From Marinobacter antarcticus (lineage in GTDB: Bacteria > Pseudomonadota > Gammaproteobacteria > Pseudomonadales > Oleiphilaceae): a stretch of 59,458 nt of DNA. The stretch covers positions 1 to 59,458 of the forward strand of contig NZ_DRGY01000106.1 of NCBI RefSeq assembly GCF_011049865.1, in the 5' to 3' direction. Shown here in pieces: positions 37,029 through 46,058 of the stretch (position 1 is its first letter; each line of letters begins with the position of its first letter). The notes below the pieces were generated by a model. It saw nothing but the letters and a program-made list of their open reading frames with translations, searched no databases and was not told the DNA's origin. The translations under genes were made by a program, and so were the position numbers.

Positions 37029-38318
37029 TCAGAACACCTGCTTTCGCTGCATGAATTCCGTTAACACGCGGAACATCGAAAATCCGTCCTCAGTACCAAT
37101 AAGCTCACGTATGGAATGCATGCCGAACTGTGGCACGCCAATATCCAGCGTTGTTACCCCCAGGTTAGACGCCGTCAGTGGCCCGATTGTGCTTCCACAA
37201 CCCATGTCACTGCGCACAACAAACGTCTGGTGCGGTATTCCCAGTTCATCACTGATATTCCGGTAAACAGCGGCTGAGCGGCTATTGGTTGCGTAACGCT
37301 GGTTATGATTCACCTTGATAACCGGGCCCTTATTCAGAATGGGGCCGTGATTTTCATCGTGCTTGTCTATGTAGTTCGGGTGAACACCGTGGGCATTGTC
37401 GGCTGAAATCATCATGGAACGGGCGATGGCTTTTGCCTTGCCGGCGCCACACCAGCGATCAAGAACCGCACTCAGAAACGGCCCCTGCGCGCCTTCGGCG
37501 GATACGCTGCCCACTTCCTCGTGGTCGTTACACACCAATAACGCGGCCTCTTTGCCCGAAGCGTTTAACAAAGCGTGCAGGCCAATGTAACAACTGAGGA
37601 GATTGTCGAGCCTCGCAGAGGCAATGAATTCATCACGCAGCCCCACAAACCCGGCGTCCTGAGCGTCGTAAAAGCTCAGCTCATACGCCAGAATTTTGCG
37701 TACCTTGATGCCGGATTCGCTCACAATTTGCTGGCTTAAAAGCTCGTCGAAACGGGTGGTATCGTTTTCCTCAGTCTGCATCAATACCGGCGGAAGGTCA
37801 GTTTGAGCGTTCACCGTGCGGTTGCTGTTGGCTTCCCTGTCCAGATGGATGGCAAGGCTGGGAATGAACGCGACCGGCTTGCCGAAATCAACCAGCGTGT
37901 CACTGACGTTGTTATGGCCGTCAAGAAACGTCACTCTTCCTGCCAGCGAGAGGTCGCGATCGAACCAGGGGTTCATCAGCACACCCCCATAGACTTCAAC
38001 GCCGAGCTGGAAAAAGCCTTTGCGCCGCAGTTCGGGGTTGGGCTTCACCTTCAGGCACGGGCTGTCGGTATGCGCGCCCACCATGCGAATCCCCGATGCC
38101 GCTGCGTCTTGAGCACCGGTACGAAATGCCACAATCGAGGAGCCGTTGCGAATAACGTAATAGCCGCGATTCTGGCCAACAGACCAGTCATCTTTTTCAT
38201 CCAGCTCTTCGAAGCCTGCCGCATCCAGCAGGTTTTTCATGGTTGCCACAGCGTGCCAGGGTGTGGGTGATGCGTTCAGAAACGTCAGTAAATCTTTGTT
38301 GAATTCAGCGTGTTCCAT
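37029..38318 (-). CDS. M18 family aminopeptidase
   Basis: 429 residues from ATG 38318, behind AGGGAC. Metal ligands are visible in VGAHTDSPCLKVKPN, CNDHEEVGS and ADNAHGVHPNY, and near the end in RSDMGCGSTIGPL. Length and motifs fit the ApeB/aspartyl aminopeptidase type, a large dodecameric cytosolic zinc enzyme that removes N-terminal residues, often acidic ones, from peptides. It lies alone on the minus strand behind tRNA-Asn. Confidence 0.94.
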   Translation of the reverse strand: MEHAEFNKDLLTFLNASPTPWHAVATMKNLLDAAGFEELDEKDDWSVGQNRGYYVIRNGSSIVAFRTGAQDAAASGIRMVGAHTDSPCLKVKPNPELRRKGFFQLGVEVYGGVLMNPWFDRDLSLAGRVTFLDGHNNVSDTLVDFGKPVAFIPSLAIHLDREANSNRTVNAQTDLPPVLMQTEENDTTRFDELLSQQIVSESGIKVRKILAYELSFYDAQDAGFVGLRDEFIASARLDNLLSCYIGLHALLNASGKEAALLVCNDHEEVGSVSAEGAQGPFLSAVLDRWCGAGKAKAIARSMMISADNAHGVHPNYIDKHDENHGPILNKGPVIKVNHNQRYATNSRSAAVYRNISDELGIPHQTFVVRSDMGCGSTIGPLTASNLGVTTLDIGVPQFGMHSIRELIGTEDGFSMFRVLTEFMQRKQVF

Positions 38319-38455
38319 GATGTCCCTGATAGAATAAGAGTTACCATAACAGTATGGCATGAAGCCTTAACGGCTCATACCAGTGCGACAGGCATTAATC
38401 CGCTGTGCCATTAAGGCCGCGCCCTTTCGCCAACAATCACTACACGGAGCCCGAC

Positions 38456-38941
38456 ATGTCCGCACCACGATTTCTCGACATCGAATATTGCCAGACCGAC
38501 GACGCGCTGTTTCCGGTCGCGATGGCCTGGTCACTGGAAGATGGCCAGATGAAAACGGTGGTGATTGCCCCGGTGGATGAATGGCTGCCGGAAGACGGCG
38601 ATTTTGGCGATCTGGATCTGCACTATCTCGCAGAACAGGGTGTGCCTTTGATCGAGCTTGTCCATGAACTGCATCAGGATCTGCCAGACCAGACAGTCTA
38701 CGTAGACGGGCTGGACCCGGACGAGATTCTGGTGGATATGATCTTCAGCGCTATGGAACAGGAAGCCCCCTTTGAAGTGGCTCCGATAACAGACTTGATC
38801 ATCGGCATGAGCAGCGACGCTCTGGAAGACCGCCGCCGCCAATTGTTGTTTGAAGAAGGTCTTGAGCCACAGTTGCCGGAAAACGGTGTCTACGCCCTGC
38901 TTTTGATGGCCCAGGAAGAAGGCCTGTTTGACGAGGCCTGA
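38456..38941 (+). CDS. Acidic hypothetical protein
   Basis: 161 residues from ATG 38456 (GGAG 7 nt upstream). It is very acidic, with no signal peptide or membrane segment. The opening FLDIEYCQTDDALFPVAMAW and VYVDGLDPDEILVDMIFSAM faintly recall DEDDh exonuclease layouts (DIE near the start), but the other catalytic residues are not evident, so I assign no activity. It is convergent with rlmKL, 24 nt apart. Confidence 0.7.
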   Translation: MSAPRFLDIEYCQTDDALFPVAMAWSLEDGQMKTVVIAPVDEWLPEDGDFGDLDLHYLAEQGVPLIELVHELHQDLPDQTVYVDGLDPDEILVDMIFSAMEQEAPFEVAPITDLIIGMSSDALEDRRRQLLFEEGLEPQLPENGVYALLLMAQEEGLFDEA

Positions 38942-38965
38942 CTTCTTGCCTGGAGCCGCACACCG

Positions 38966-41158
38966 TTATGCGTTATGACGGATGTGCCAACACCGGTGAA
39001 TCCGCGCGTTCCTTTGAAAATCCTTATCCAGGGTGCTGAGGGTTACTTCCTCGATCTCAAACTCCGAGGCGAGCTCCTCATCAAGCTTGAAACGCCGGAA
39101 ATTGCTGGAAAAAATCAGCAAGCCGTCGGAGCTTAACCTGGCCATTGCCTGGCGGATCAGCTTGGCGTGATCTTTCTGAACGTCCAGAATGTCCGCCATA
39201 CGGGCAGAGTTGGAGAACGTTGGCGGATCCATGAAAATCAGATCGTAGAGCTGATCCGGCTTTGGCCTGGCCGCAAGCCAGGCCAGGCAGTCTGTTTGCT
39301 CCACTTTGTGTTTTTGGGGATCGGCCTTGTTCAGTGCCAGATTTTCTTGCGCCCAGCCCACGTAGGTTTTCGAAAGATCCAGGCTCAACGAACGGCTGGC
39401 TCCGCCGGCAACCGCATGAACCGTGGCCGCACCGGTATAGCAGAACAAGTTCAGGAAGCGCTTACCGCGAGCGTGTTGCTGAATCCAGTGGCGCACCGGG
39501 CGATGGTCGAGAAACAAACCGGTGTCGAGATAATCCTTGAGATTCACCCTCAGTGTGCAACCGTGCTCCTGAACCTGAAAGAATTCACCGCTGACATCCT
39601 GTTTTTCGTACTGGTTCGTTCCTGTTTGTCGCTGCCGTTGCTTCGACACCATCTGATCCCGCTCAATGCCTAGTGCTTCAGGGATAACGGCCAGGGCTTC
39701 GGCCAGACGCTCACGTGCTGAACGCTCATCGATCGATTTGGGCGCCACGTATTCCTGCACGTGCACCCAGTCCTCATAGATATCAATCGCCAGGGCATAC
39801 TCTGGCATATCCGCATCGTAAAGGCGGTAGCAGCTTATTTCCTGTTTACGCGCCCACTGGCCTATGGTCTTCGTATTTTTTTTCAGCCTGTTGCGCAGCA
39901 TGGCCGCGCGCTCTTCATTGGCAATTCGTGGCAGAATTTCCCCCGGTGCCACCGGGTCTCGTGGAGTGCGTACGCTGGCTTCGTCAATGGTAAACAGCAA
40001 AAGCTGAGCGGGAAGCTTGCCGTTAAACAGCTTGTACTGTTTGAAACTGCGCAGACCGATTGACTTGCCAAACTCCGGAGCACCGGTAAACACGCCAAGC
40101 TGCCAACCTGTGGCGGCCTTTTTTACAGCATCGCCTAGTGACTCATACAGGCTTGCAAGGGCTTTTCTGTCGCTCATGCGCTCGCCGTATGGAGGGTTAA
40201 CCAGAACCAGACCGGTGTCTGCGCGATCGTCTCCCAGCGCCAGCTCCTCGATCGGACGGACCTGAAACTCGATCAGGCTTTCAAGGCCGGCACGTTGGGC
40301 GTTATTTTGTGCGGTGGAAATAACCCGACTGTCCTGATCAAAACCCGAAAATCGGGGCACCTTGCCTTGTTTGCCTTCATAGGCGCGCTTTTCCGCTTCC
40401 TGGCGCAAAGACAGCCAGCTTTGAGGTTGGTGTCCTAACCATTTTTCAAAGCCGAAATGCTCCCGACGACGGCCCGGAGCAATATCCAGCGCCATCATGG
40501 CGGCTTCGATCACCAAAGTGCCCGAGCCACACATAGGATCGACAAAGTCGCCGCCTGCGGCTGCGATTTCAGGCCATCCGGCTCGCATCAGCAGTGCTGC
40601 CGCAAGGTTTTCTTTCAAAGGCGCCTGGCCCTGTTCCGTGCGATAGCCACGCTGGTGCAAGCTGTGGCCGCTGATATCAATACCCAGTGCAAGCCTGCCA
40701 CGATGCAACCGGGCCGACACGGTCACATCCGGCGCCTTTGCGGCGACCGCCGGGCGCTTGCCGCCGCTGACTGTGAAACGATCCACAATGCCGTCTTTTA
40801 CTCTCTGGGCGCCAAACTGAGTGTTGCGGATGGCTTCATTCTCGCCGATAAAATTGACGCGAAAGCTGCCATCAACGGAGATGTGCTGCTGCCAGTCAAG
40901 ATGAACCACACCATCGTAAAGCTCATCGGCACTGGTGGCGGCGACTTCATCGACGTGAAGAATCACCCGGTTTGCAAGACGCGACCACAGGCAGGCCCGA
41001 TAACCGGCTTCCAGCGGGCCCTCTACCCAGGCGCCAGCCGGCGCGTTTCTCACCAGCCCCAGACCAAACGTGCTGAGCTCGTCCGCCAGAAGGTACTCAA
41101 CACCCTTTGGGCAGGTTACAAAAAAGACAGATTTGGACAAGTTCAACTCCAGGTTCAT
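38966..41158 (-). CDS. rlmL: Bifunctional 23S rRNA methyltransferase RlmKL
   Basis: 730 residues. N-terminal THUMP domain (VFFVTCPKGVEYLLADEL onward), then the RlmL m2G2445 methyltransferase with FVDPMCGSGTLVIEA and LVLVNPPYGERM. The C-terminal RlmK m7G2069 methyltransferase has FLNLFCYTGAATVHA and LIFMDPPTFSNS. Both catalytic halves are complete and fused, as in E. coli RlmKL. It modifies the peptidyl-transferase region of 23S rRNA. It is divergent from rmf, so two ribosome-related genes share a 312-nt control region. Confidence 0.96.
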   Translation of the reverse strand: MNLELNLSKSVFFVTCPKGVEYLLADELSTFGLGLVRNAPAGAWVEGPLEAGYRACLWSRLANRVILHVDEVAATSADELYDGVVHLDWQQHISVDGSFRVNFIGENEAIRNTQFGAQRVKDGIVDRFTVSGGKRPAVAAKAPDVTVSARLHRGRLALGIDISGHSLHQRGYRTEQGQAPLKENLAAALLMRAGWPEIAAAGGDFVDPMCGSGTLVIEAAMMALDIAPGRRREHFGFEKWLGHQPQSWLSLRQEAEKRAYEGKQGKVPRFSGFDQDSRVISTAQNNAQRAGLESLIEFQVRPIEELALGDDRADTGLVLVNPPYGERMSDRKALASLYESLGDAVKKAATGWQLGVFTGAPEFGKSIGLRSFKQYKLFNGKLPAQLLLFTIDEASVRTPRDPVAPGEILPRIANEERAAMLRNRLKKNTKTIGQWARKQEISCYRLYDADMPEYALAIDIYEDWVHVQEYVAPKSIDERSARERLAEALAVIPEALGIERDQMVSKQRQRQTGTNQYEKQDVSGEFFQVQEHGCTLRVNLKDYLDTGLFLDHRPVRHWIQQHARGKRFLNLFCYTGAATVHAVAGGASRSLSLDLSKTYVGWAQENLALNKADPQKHKVEQTDCLAWLAARPKPDQLYDLIFMDPPTFSNSARMADILDVQKDHAKLIRQAMARLSSDGLLIFSSNFRRFKLDEELASEFEIEEVTLSTLDKDFQRNARIHRCWHIRHNA

Positions 41159-41470
41159 GGGTCATTCGCGGCAAGTCGCGGTAATAAGTCCCGGGAATCA
41201 CGGCGGTCATAGGTTTCGGGCGGTTCTTCTATTCCAAATAAGTCTAAAAAAAACTTTAATAGGCTAAATTGATAGTGTACTTCCACTCAAGGTTGAGCTT
41301 ACCTTGTAGATGACGCGTCGTTCGGGAAGGCTAAACACCTTCCGTTAACAGGATCCTGACTGCTCTGGCTGAAGCTGGCAATAGTGAGTTATCCCCGAGT
41401 GGATTTCACATGCCGCAGCCACTGCAGAAGTGTACACGCTTGTTCTGTTAATCCATTAGTGAGGAACGAC
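41159..41470. other. Divergent control region of rlmKL and rmf
   Basis: No gene seen. A-rich tract at about 41247-41265. A small hairpin GGAAGG-CTAAACA-CCTTCC lies near 41335-41343. A long rmf leader is likely, since growth-phase control of rmf is usual, but I could not single out a promoter. Confidence 0.4.
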
Positions 41471-41683
41471 ATGAAAAGACAGAAAAGAGACATGTACGCT
41501 CGTGCATTCAAGCGGGGTTATCTCGCTGGCGTGTCCGGCAAATCCAAAGACAGCTGCCCGCTCGAGCAAGCAGAAGTCCGTCAGGAATGGTTGGGCGGTT
41601 GGCGTGAAGGCCGCACAGACCAATGGGAAGGCATGACCGGCGTTTCCGGCATCCATAAATTGTCAAACGTCACCACCGCGTGA
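41471..41683 (+). CDS. rmf: Ribosome modulation factor RMF
   Basis: 70 residues from ATG 41471, behind GAGGAA. MKRQKRDMYARAFKRGYLAG then SGKSKDSCPLE and WLGGWREGR match RMF along its length; the family is usually about 55 residues, so the C-terminal GMTGVSGIHKLSNVTTA tail is somewhat long. RMF pairs 70S ribosomes into inactive 100S dimers in stationary phase. It has its own terminator. Confidence 0.95.
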   Translation: MKRQKRDMYARAFKRGYLAGVSGKSKDSCPLEQAEVRQEWLGGWREGRTDQWEGMTGVSGIHKLSNVTTA

Positions 41684-41733
41684 TTTTTGCGCAAAGCCCG
41701 TAGTCTTAATAATATGGTCTATTGAGGCCATGG

Positions 41734-41761
41734 AAAGGGCCCGCCAAGCGGGCCCTTTTTT
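41734..41761 (+). terminator. Rho-independent terminator of rmf
   Basis: GGGCCCGC (41737-41744), loop CAA, GCGGGCCC (41748-41755), then TTTTTT, with AAA ahead of the stem. It also separates rmf from the convergent pyrD gene. Confidence 0.93.
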
Positions 41762-41775
41762 ATTTCGCACACCCA

Positions 41776-42795
41776 CTATCTGAGCCGCCGAATCGCCTCA
41801 ACGGCGCTGCCGATCAGTTCCGGCCCGTGGTAAATAAACCCCGTATAAAGCTGAACCAACTGTGCGCCCGCGCGGATCTTTTCAGCCGCACTTTCGCCAT
41901 CCATAATGCCGCCCACACCAATAATCGGCAGTTCGTCACCTAACTCTGCGTACAGCCCCTGAATCACCCTTATCGATGCCTCACGAACCGGAGCACCACT
42001 GAGCCCCCCTGCTTCGTGCGCGTGAACATGGCCTGCAACGGCATCTCGGCTTACGGTTGTGTTCGTGGCAATCACACCGTCCATGCCAGCCTCTTTCAAG
42101 GCCGAGGCGACGAACCGAATGCCTTCATCGTCCATATCCGGGGCAATTTTAACGGCCACGGGTACGTAACGACCAAACCGGTGTTGACACTTGAGTTGCT
42201 CATCCTTGATGGCGTGCAGAAGCCCCATAAGGGAGTCACCAAACTGAAGATCCCGTAAACCGGGCGTGTTGGGTGAAGACACGTTCACCGTGATGTAGTC
42301 CGCACGAGTGTATACCGCTGAAATTCCCTTGCGATAATCCGACTCGGCTTCCTCGTTTGGCGTGTCTTTGTTCTTGCCTACATTGATACCGAGAATGCCC
42401 TGATAGTTGCGCTTATCCACGCGTTCGAGCATGTGTGTCAGGCCTTGGTTATTGAACCCCATTCGGTTAATGATGGCCTGATACTCCGGCAACCGGAACA
42501 TGCGGGGCTTCGGGTTGCCGGGTTGCGCAAGCGGCGTAACGGTTCCAACTTCGATAAACCCGAACCCAAGTGCTCCCAGAGCATCCAGATGATCTGCGTT
42601 TTTATCCAGCCCTGCCGCAAGCCCGACCGGGTTCGGGAATTCCAACCCCATTACCTTTACTGGCAGATTTTCTGTTTTCGGTGAAAAAGCTCCCAGCACG
42701 CGCAATCGATGCGCCAGGTCAAGACCGTTTAACGCAACACAGTGGGCCTGCTCGGGTGATAGTCGAAAAAGCAGGTTGCGGATAACGCCGTACAT
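41776..42795 (-). CDS. pyrD: Dihydroorotate dehydrogenase (quinone), class 2
   Basis: 339 residues from ATG 42795 (GAGGAG 8 nt upstream). The N-terminal helix (MYGVIRNLLFRLSPEQAH) associates with the membrane and takes ubiquinone. PNPVGLAAGLDKNADHLDAL, GFIEVGTVTPLAQPGNPKPR and NRMGFNNQG follow. The catalytic Ser is in VNVSSPNTPGLRDLQ. FMN contacts are in IATNTT and GVGGIMDGESA. It makes orotate in pyrimidine synthesis; pyrF is also in this window but in a different operon. Confidence 0.96.
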   Translation of the reverse strand: MYGVIRNLLFRLSPEQAHCVALNGLDLAHRLRVLGAFSPKTENLPVKVMGLEFPNPVGLAAGLDKNADHLDALGALGFGFIEVGTVTPLAQPGNPKPRMFRLPEYQAIINRMGFNNQGLTHMLERVDKRNYQGILGINVGKNKDTPNEEAESDYRKGISAVYTRADYITVNVSSPNTPGLRDLQFGDSLMGLLHAIKDEQLKCQHRFGRYVPVAVKIAPDMDDEGIRFVASALKEAGMDGVIATNTTVSRDAVAGHVHAHEAGGLSGAPVREASIRVIQGLYAELGDELPIIGVGGIMDGESAAEKIRAGAQLVQLYTGFIYHGPELIGSAVEAIRRLR

Positions 42796-42838
42796 CTGAC
42801 AACTCCTCAATAAAACGTGAGCGCGAGTATACCGGAAG

Positions 42839-42927
42839 TTTTCCACAACGGCCCGATCCTGCAAAAGCAGAGCTAAACAACTGTATCCTTGAGCCCTCGG
42901 GGGCTTTTCCACGGAATCTGTGGATAA
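42839..42927. other. Cluster of DnaA-box-like sequences
   Basis: TTTTCCACA (42839-42847, one mismatch), TTTTCCACG (42905-42913, two mismatches) and TGTGGATAA (42919-42927, exact inverse of TTATCCACA) lie within 90 bp between pyrD and the cation efflux gene. An AT-rich stretch follows at about 42990-43085. No other origin features (dnaA, gidA, rpmH) are nearby, so regulation or DnaA titration is more likely than an origin. Confidence 0.4.
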
Positions 42928-43150
42928 CCCTGTTGAAAATCGCGGGTCAACGTTGCCAATCCCTTGTAATCTGCGCCAGCCTACAGATTGATCATTTTTT
43001 GACCAGTTTATTTTTACATATTTTTCAGATAGTTACAGTGATTTTTTATTAAGCAAAAGAAAAACTGAACAATCTGTTATTTATCCGGGACATTGCTATG
43101 ATGTGCATAAATTAAACAAAAGAAGTCTCAGAAATACACCATGGCAGAGC

Positions 43151-44320
43151 ATGATCAATAACTCGCAACCAGAATCATCGGCACAGAGCCAGCGCGAAAC
43201 GCTCGCGAAGGAAATGAACGCGGCGTCGCGGGTTACGATCATAGGAATGATTCTCGACATTATTTTGGGAGTCGTTAAGGTTATTGCAGGCACGCTTTTC
43301 CATTCCCAGGCTCTTGTGGTTGATGGCATTCATTCTTTTACGGATGTCGCATCCGACGTTGTTGTACTGGGGGTGATGAAGGTCTCCCGCCAGGAACCCG
43401 ATGACAACCATCCCTACGGTCATCAACGCATTGAAACCTTCGGCACTCTGGTGCTCGGCAGTATCCTCATTGCGGTCGGTGCAGCGCTCGCCTGGGAAAA
43501 CACCCTGAGGCTGATAGAGGGGAACATCGGTTCCGTTCCCGAATGGCCGGTACTGATCGCCGCCGGCGTGTCGGTTGCAGGCAAGGAATGGATCTTTCGC
43601 TATACCCGACGTGTCGGCCAGGCCATACGCTCGGATCTGATTATTGCCAATGCTTGGCACAGCCGTACCGATGCGTTTTCTTCCGCAGTGGTTCTGGTTT
43701 CAACGGCTGGCGCCATGCTTGGACTTGTGTGGCTGGACCTGCTTGCGGCCGTTGTGATTGCAGCCATCATTATTCACGTCGGCTGGAAATTCACCTGGGA
43801 CAGCGTTCAGGAACTGGTGGACACCGGGCTTTCCCCTGACGATACCGACATGTTGAAAACCATCGCCCGCAATACCGACGGCGTTCTCAACGTGCATGAG
43901 CTTCGCAGCCGCCTCATGGGGCAGGATATTCTGCTGGATATTCATCTGGTTGTGCGGCCAGAAATCAGCGTATCCGAAGGGCATCAAATTGGCATGCAGG
44001 TGGTTGCCGGCATGCGTAATGCACTGGATAGCATTCTCGACATCAACTTTCACATTGACGCCGAAAACGACGAGGATCAGCTCCCGACAACGGAAAAACT
44101 GCCCTCCCGGGCGGACGTGACAAGCATCATTACGGAGCATCTGGGAGAAATCCCCCAACGCAGCCGATTGAGGCTTCACTACCTCAGAAACAAGCTGCAC
44201 CTGGAGATTTTTCTGGATGAACACGATCCGCAGACGGTCTTTACGCCGGAAAACATCCGGCAACATCTGGACGGTTATCCCTGGTTTGGCAGTGTGAGAA
44301 TCTGGGTAGCCGGCCCGTAA
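43151..44320 (+). CDS. Cation diffusion facilitator transporter
   Basis: 389 residues from ATG 43151; a GTG at 43103 would add 16 residues. Six membrane helices, with the metal-site pairs HSFTDVASD (helix 2) and HSRTDAFSS (helix 5), i.e. HxxxD in both, and HPYGHQRIET in the connecting loop. The C-terminal cytoplasmic domain (about residues 210-389) is longer than usual, with two ferredoxin-like units. It exports divalent metals such as Zn, Mn or Fe by proton exchange. The exact metal cannot be read from the sequence. Confidence 0.93.
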   Translation: MINNSQPESSAQSQRETLAKEMNAASRVTIIGMILDIILGVVKVIAGTLFHSQALVVDGIHSFTDVASDVVVLGVMKVSRQEPDDNHPYGHQRIETFGTLVLGSILIAVGAALAWENTLRLIEGNIGSVPEWPVLIAAGVSVAGKEWIFRYTRRVGQAIRSDLIIANAWHSRTDAFSSAVVLVSTAGAMLGLVWLDLLAAVVIAAIIIHVGWKFTWDSVQELVDTGLSPDDTDMLKTIARNTDGVLNVHELRSRLMGQDILLDIHLVVRPEISVSEGHQIGMQVVAGMRNALDSILDINFHIDAENDEDQLPTTEKLPSRADVTSIITEHLGEIPQRSRLRLHYLRNKLHLEIFLDEHDPQTVFTPENIRQHLDGYPWFGSVRIWVAGP

Positions 44321-44357
44321 GCCTGCTGCTCACCACTCGCTCACAACTGGTTAGCCA

Positions 44358-45857
44358 TTACCGCCGGCGGTTCTCTTCCATACGTGAAAGAAACTCCTGC
44401 ATGATCAGCGTGTAAAGCTCGCCGCCAAGGAAAAGATCTTCCACACCCGCATCAATGCTCGGGTTATCGTTGACTTCGATCACCGCAACCCGGTTTCCAG
44501 ACTGCTTGATGTCCACGCCGTAGAGACCGTTACCAATCAGCCGCGTGGAATTCAGCGCCGCCTGTATAACGTTTCTTGGCACTTCGTACGTGGGCATGGT
44601 TTCAAACCCACCGCTTTCACTTTTTGATTCGCCATGCTGATAGATCTGCCAATGGCCTTTTACCATCATATATTTACAGGCGTAGATTGCCCGCCCGCCC
44701 AACACACCTATGCGCCAATCGTAATCTGTGTACAGATACTCCTGCGCCAGTACCAGTGCCGATTGCCGAAACAGATCTTTTAACCCGGCCCGCAGAGATT
44801 TTTCATCCTCGGCCTTGTTCACGCCCCGGGAAAAAGCGCCATCCGGTATCTTGATCACCACCGGAAAGCCAAGCTCCTGAACCACCTGCTCCACAGCGTC
44901 TTTCTGATCTTTGGACAGAATCAGGGTTTTCGGTGTCGGTATTTTGTTGTTTTTCAACAGGTCGGCCAGAAACACCTTATTGGTGCATTTAAGGATCGAC
45001 GCAGGGTCGTCAATGACGACCATGCCCTCTGCCGCCGCCTTGCGAGCAAAACGATAGGTGTGATGGTCAATGGCGGTGGTTTCACGGATGAACAGGCCGT
45101 CGTATTCCGGCAAACGCATATAGTCTTTACGCGTAATCTGCTCCACGTTGATACCCAGCTTTCGGCCGGCCTTTTCAAAGCGTTGCAGCGCGACGGCATC
45201 ACTGGGCGGCATTTCCTCTTCCGGGTTCACCAGAATCGCAAGGTCAAACCGATAGCGGCGGCGGGTTCTCGGTTTACGCCACACCATGCTGCTGAACCGA
45301 TCCAACGCAGAAGCAAAGAGATCCTGCTCACGCTCATCCAGATCCGCGGGCGCGGCCGGTTTCATGGATTCAATTTGCCAGGTTTTCCGGCGCCGGAAAA
45401 CCACTTCCAGAATCGGACTGGGGAACCGGTCAAACAGGGCCCGAGCCACGGGTTTAAGATCCGGGTGCTCGGTTTGCCCGAAATAGGTACGGATACGAAC
45501 TTCGTGGGTGGCGTTGCGTGCGTCACTGGCCGGATCGATGGCCGAGCCGGCCGAATCAAGCCAGTTTACGACGCTGGCATCCAGATCTTCGAGTTCAAGT
45601 GAAAACAGCCCCTTGCGGCCCAGATCGTTAAGCGTCATTACCGAGGGCACAACGTGGTGCCCGCGAGCTTCGGCCAGCAGTGAGCAATAGTAACCGCGGC
45701 TCAGGTATTTGGCGCTCTGGCACAGGTTGATAACGCGTACCCGGCTGTTAGCCGGCGCTGCAAACTGGAGGTACTGATCAAAACTCAGCACGTCTTCACT
45801 GGGGTAATACGGTGCCCAGTCTTTGGTGCGGTCGACAACGATAAGCAAACGGGACAT
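44358..45857 (-). CDS. RimK-like ATP-grasp ligase with N-terminal RLAN domain
   Basis: 499 residues. Residues 1-190 form the RimK-like ATP-grasp N-terminal (RLAN) domain (LLIVVDRTKDWAPYYPSED). Residues 215-490 form an ATP-grasp ligase: LPEYDGLFIRETTAIDHHTY, LGFPVVIKIPDGAFSRGVNK, LAQEYLYTDYDWRIGVLGG, and the metal-binding end VAVIEVNDNPSIDAG. Such enzymes join an amino acid to a carboxylate at the cost of ATP. The substrate is unknown. It is divergent from the GNAT/C39 gene 201 nt away, a pairing that suggests a shared pathway. Confidence 0.9.
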   Translation of the reverse strand: MSRLLIVVDRTKDWAPYYPSEDVLSFDQYLQFAAPANSRVRVINLCQSAKYLSRGYYCSLLAEARGHHVVPSVMTLNDLGRKGLFSLELEDLDASVVNWLDSAGSAIDPASDARNATHEVRIRTYFGQTEHPDLKPVARALFDRFPSPILEVVFRRRKTWQIESMKPAAPADLDEREQDLFASALDRFSSMVWRKPRTRRRYRFDLAILVNPEEEMPPSDAVALQRFEKAGRKLGINVEQITRKDYMRLPEYDGLFIRETTAIDHHTYRFARKAAAEGMVVIDDPASILKCTNKVFLADLLKNNKIPTPKTLILSKDQKDAVEQVVQELGFPVVIKIPDGAFSRGVNKAEDEKSLRAGLKDLFRQSALVLAQEYLYTDYDWRIGVLGGRAIYACKYMMVKGHWQIYQHGESKSESGGFETMPTYEVPRNVIQAALNSTRLIGNGLYGVDIKQSGNRVAVIEVNDNPSIDAGVEDLFLGGELYTLIMQEFLSRMEENRRR

Positions 45858-46058
45858 TAATGGCGCTCCTCCCTGGAGTTAATTGCCAACAAACCGGCCG
45901 CAACAATACGCCGCGGCGGGTGCCGGAACAATGCAAAGATAATGCGTGCTTTTACGCATAATCAGCTTATATTCCTGCACTCAACTCTCTACCATAATAG
46001 CGGCATTCGGGGAGCCTACCAGTGAACCCCCGCCGATAATCTCAAGGCCGCCTTAACC

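Noticed and set aside
42839..43090. Chromosomal replication origin
   Set aside because: DnaA-like boxes and AT-rich DNA are present, but no dnaA, dnaN, gidA or rpmH neighbours and too few good boxes.
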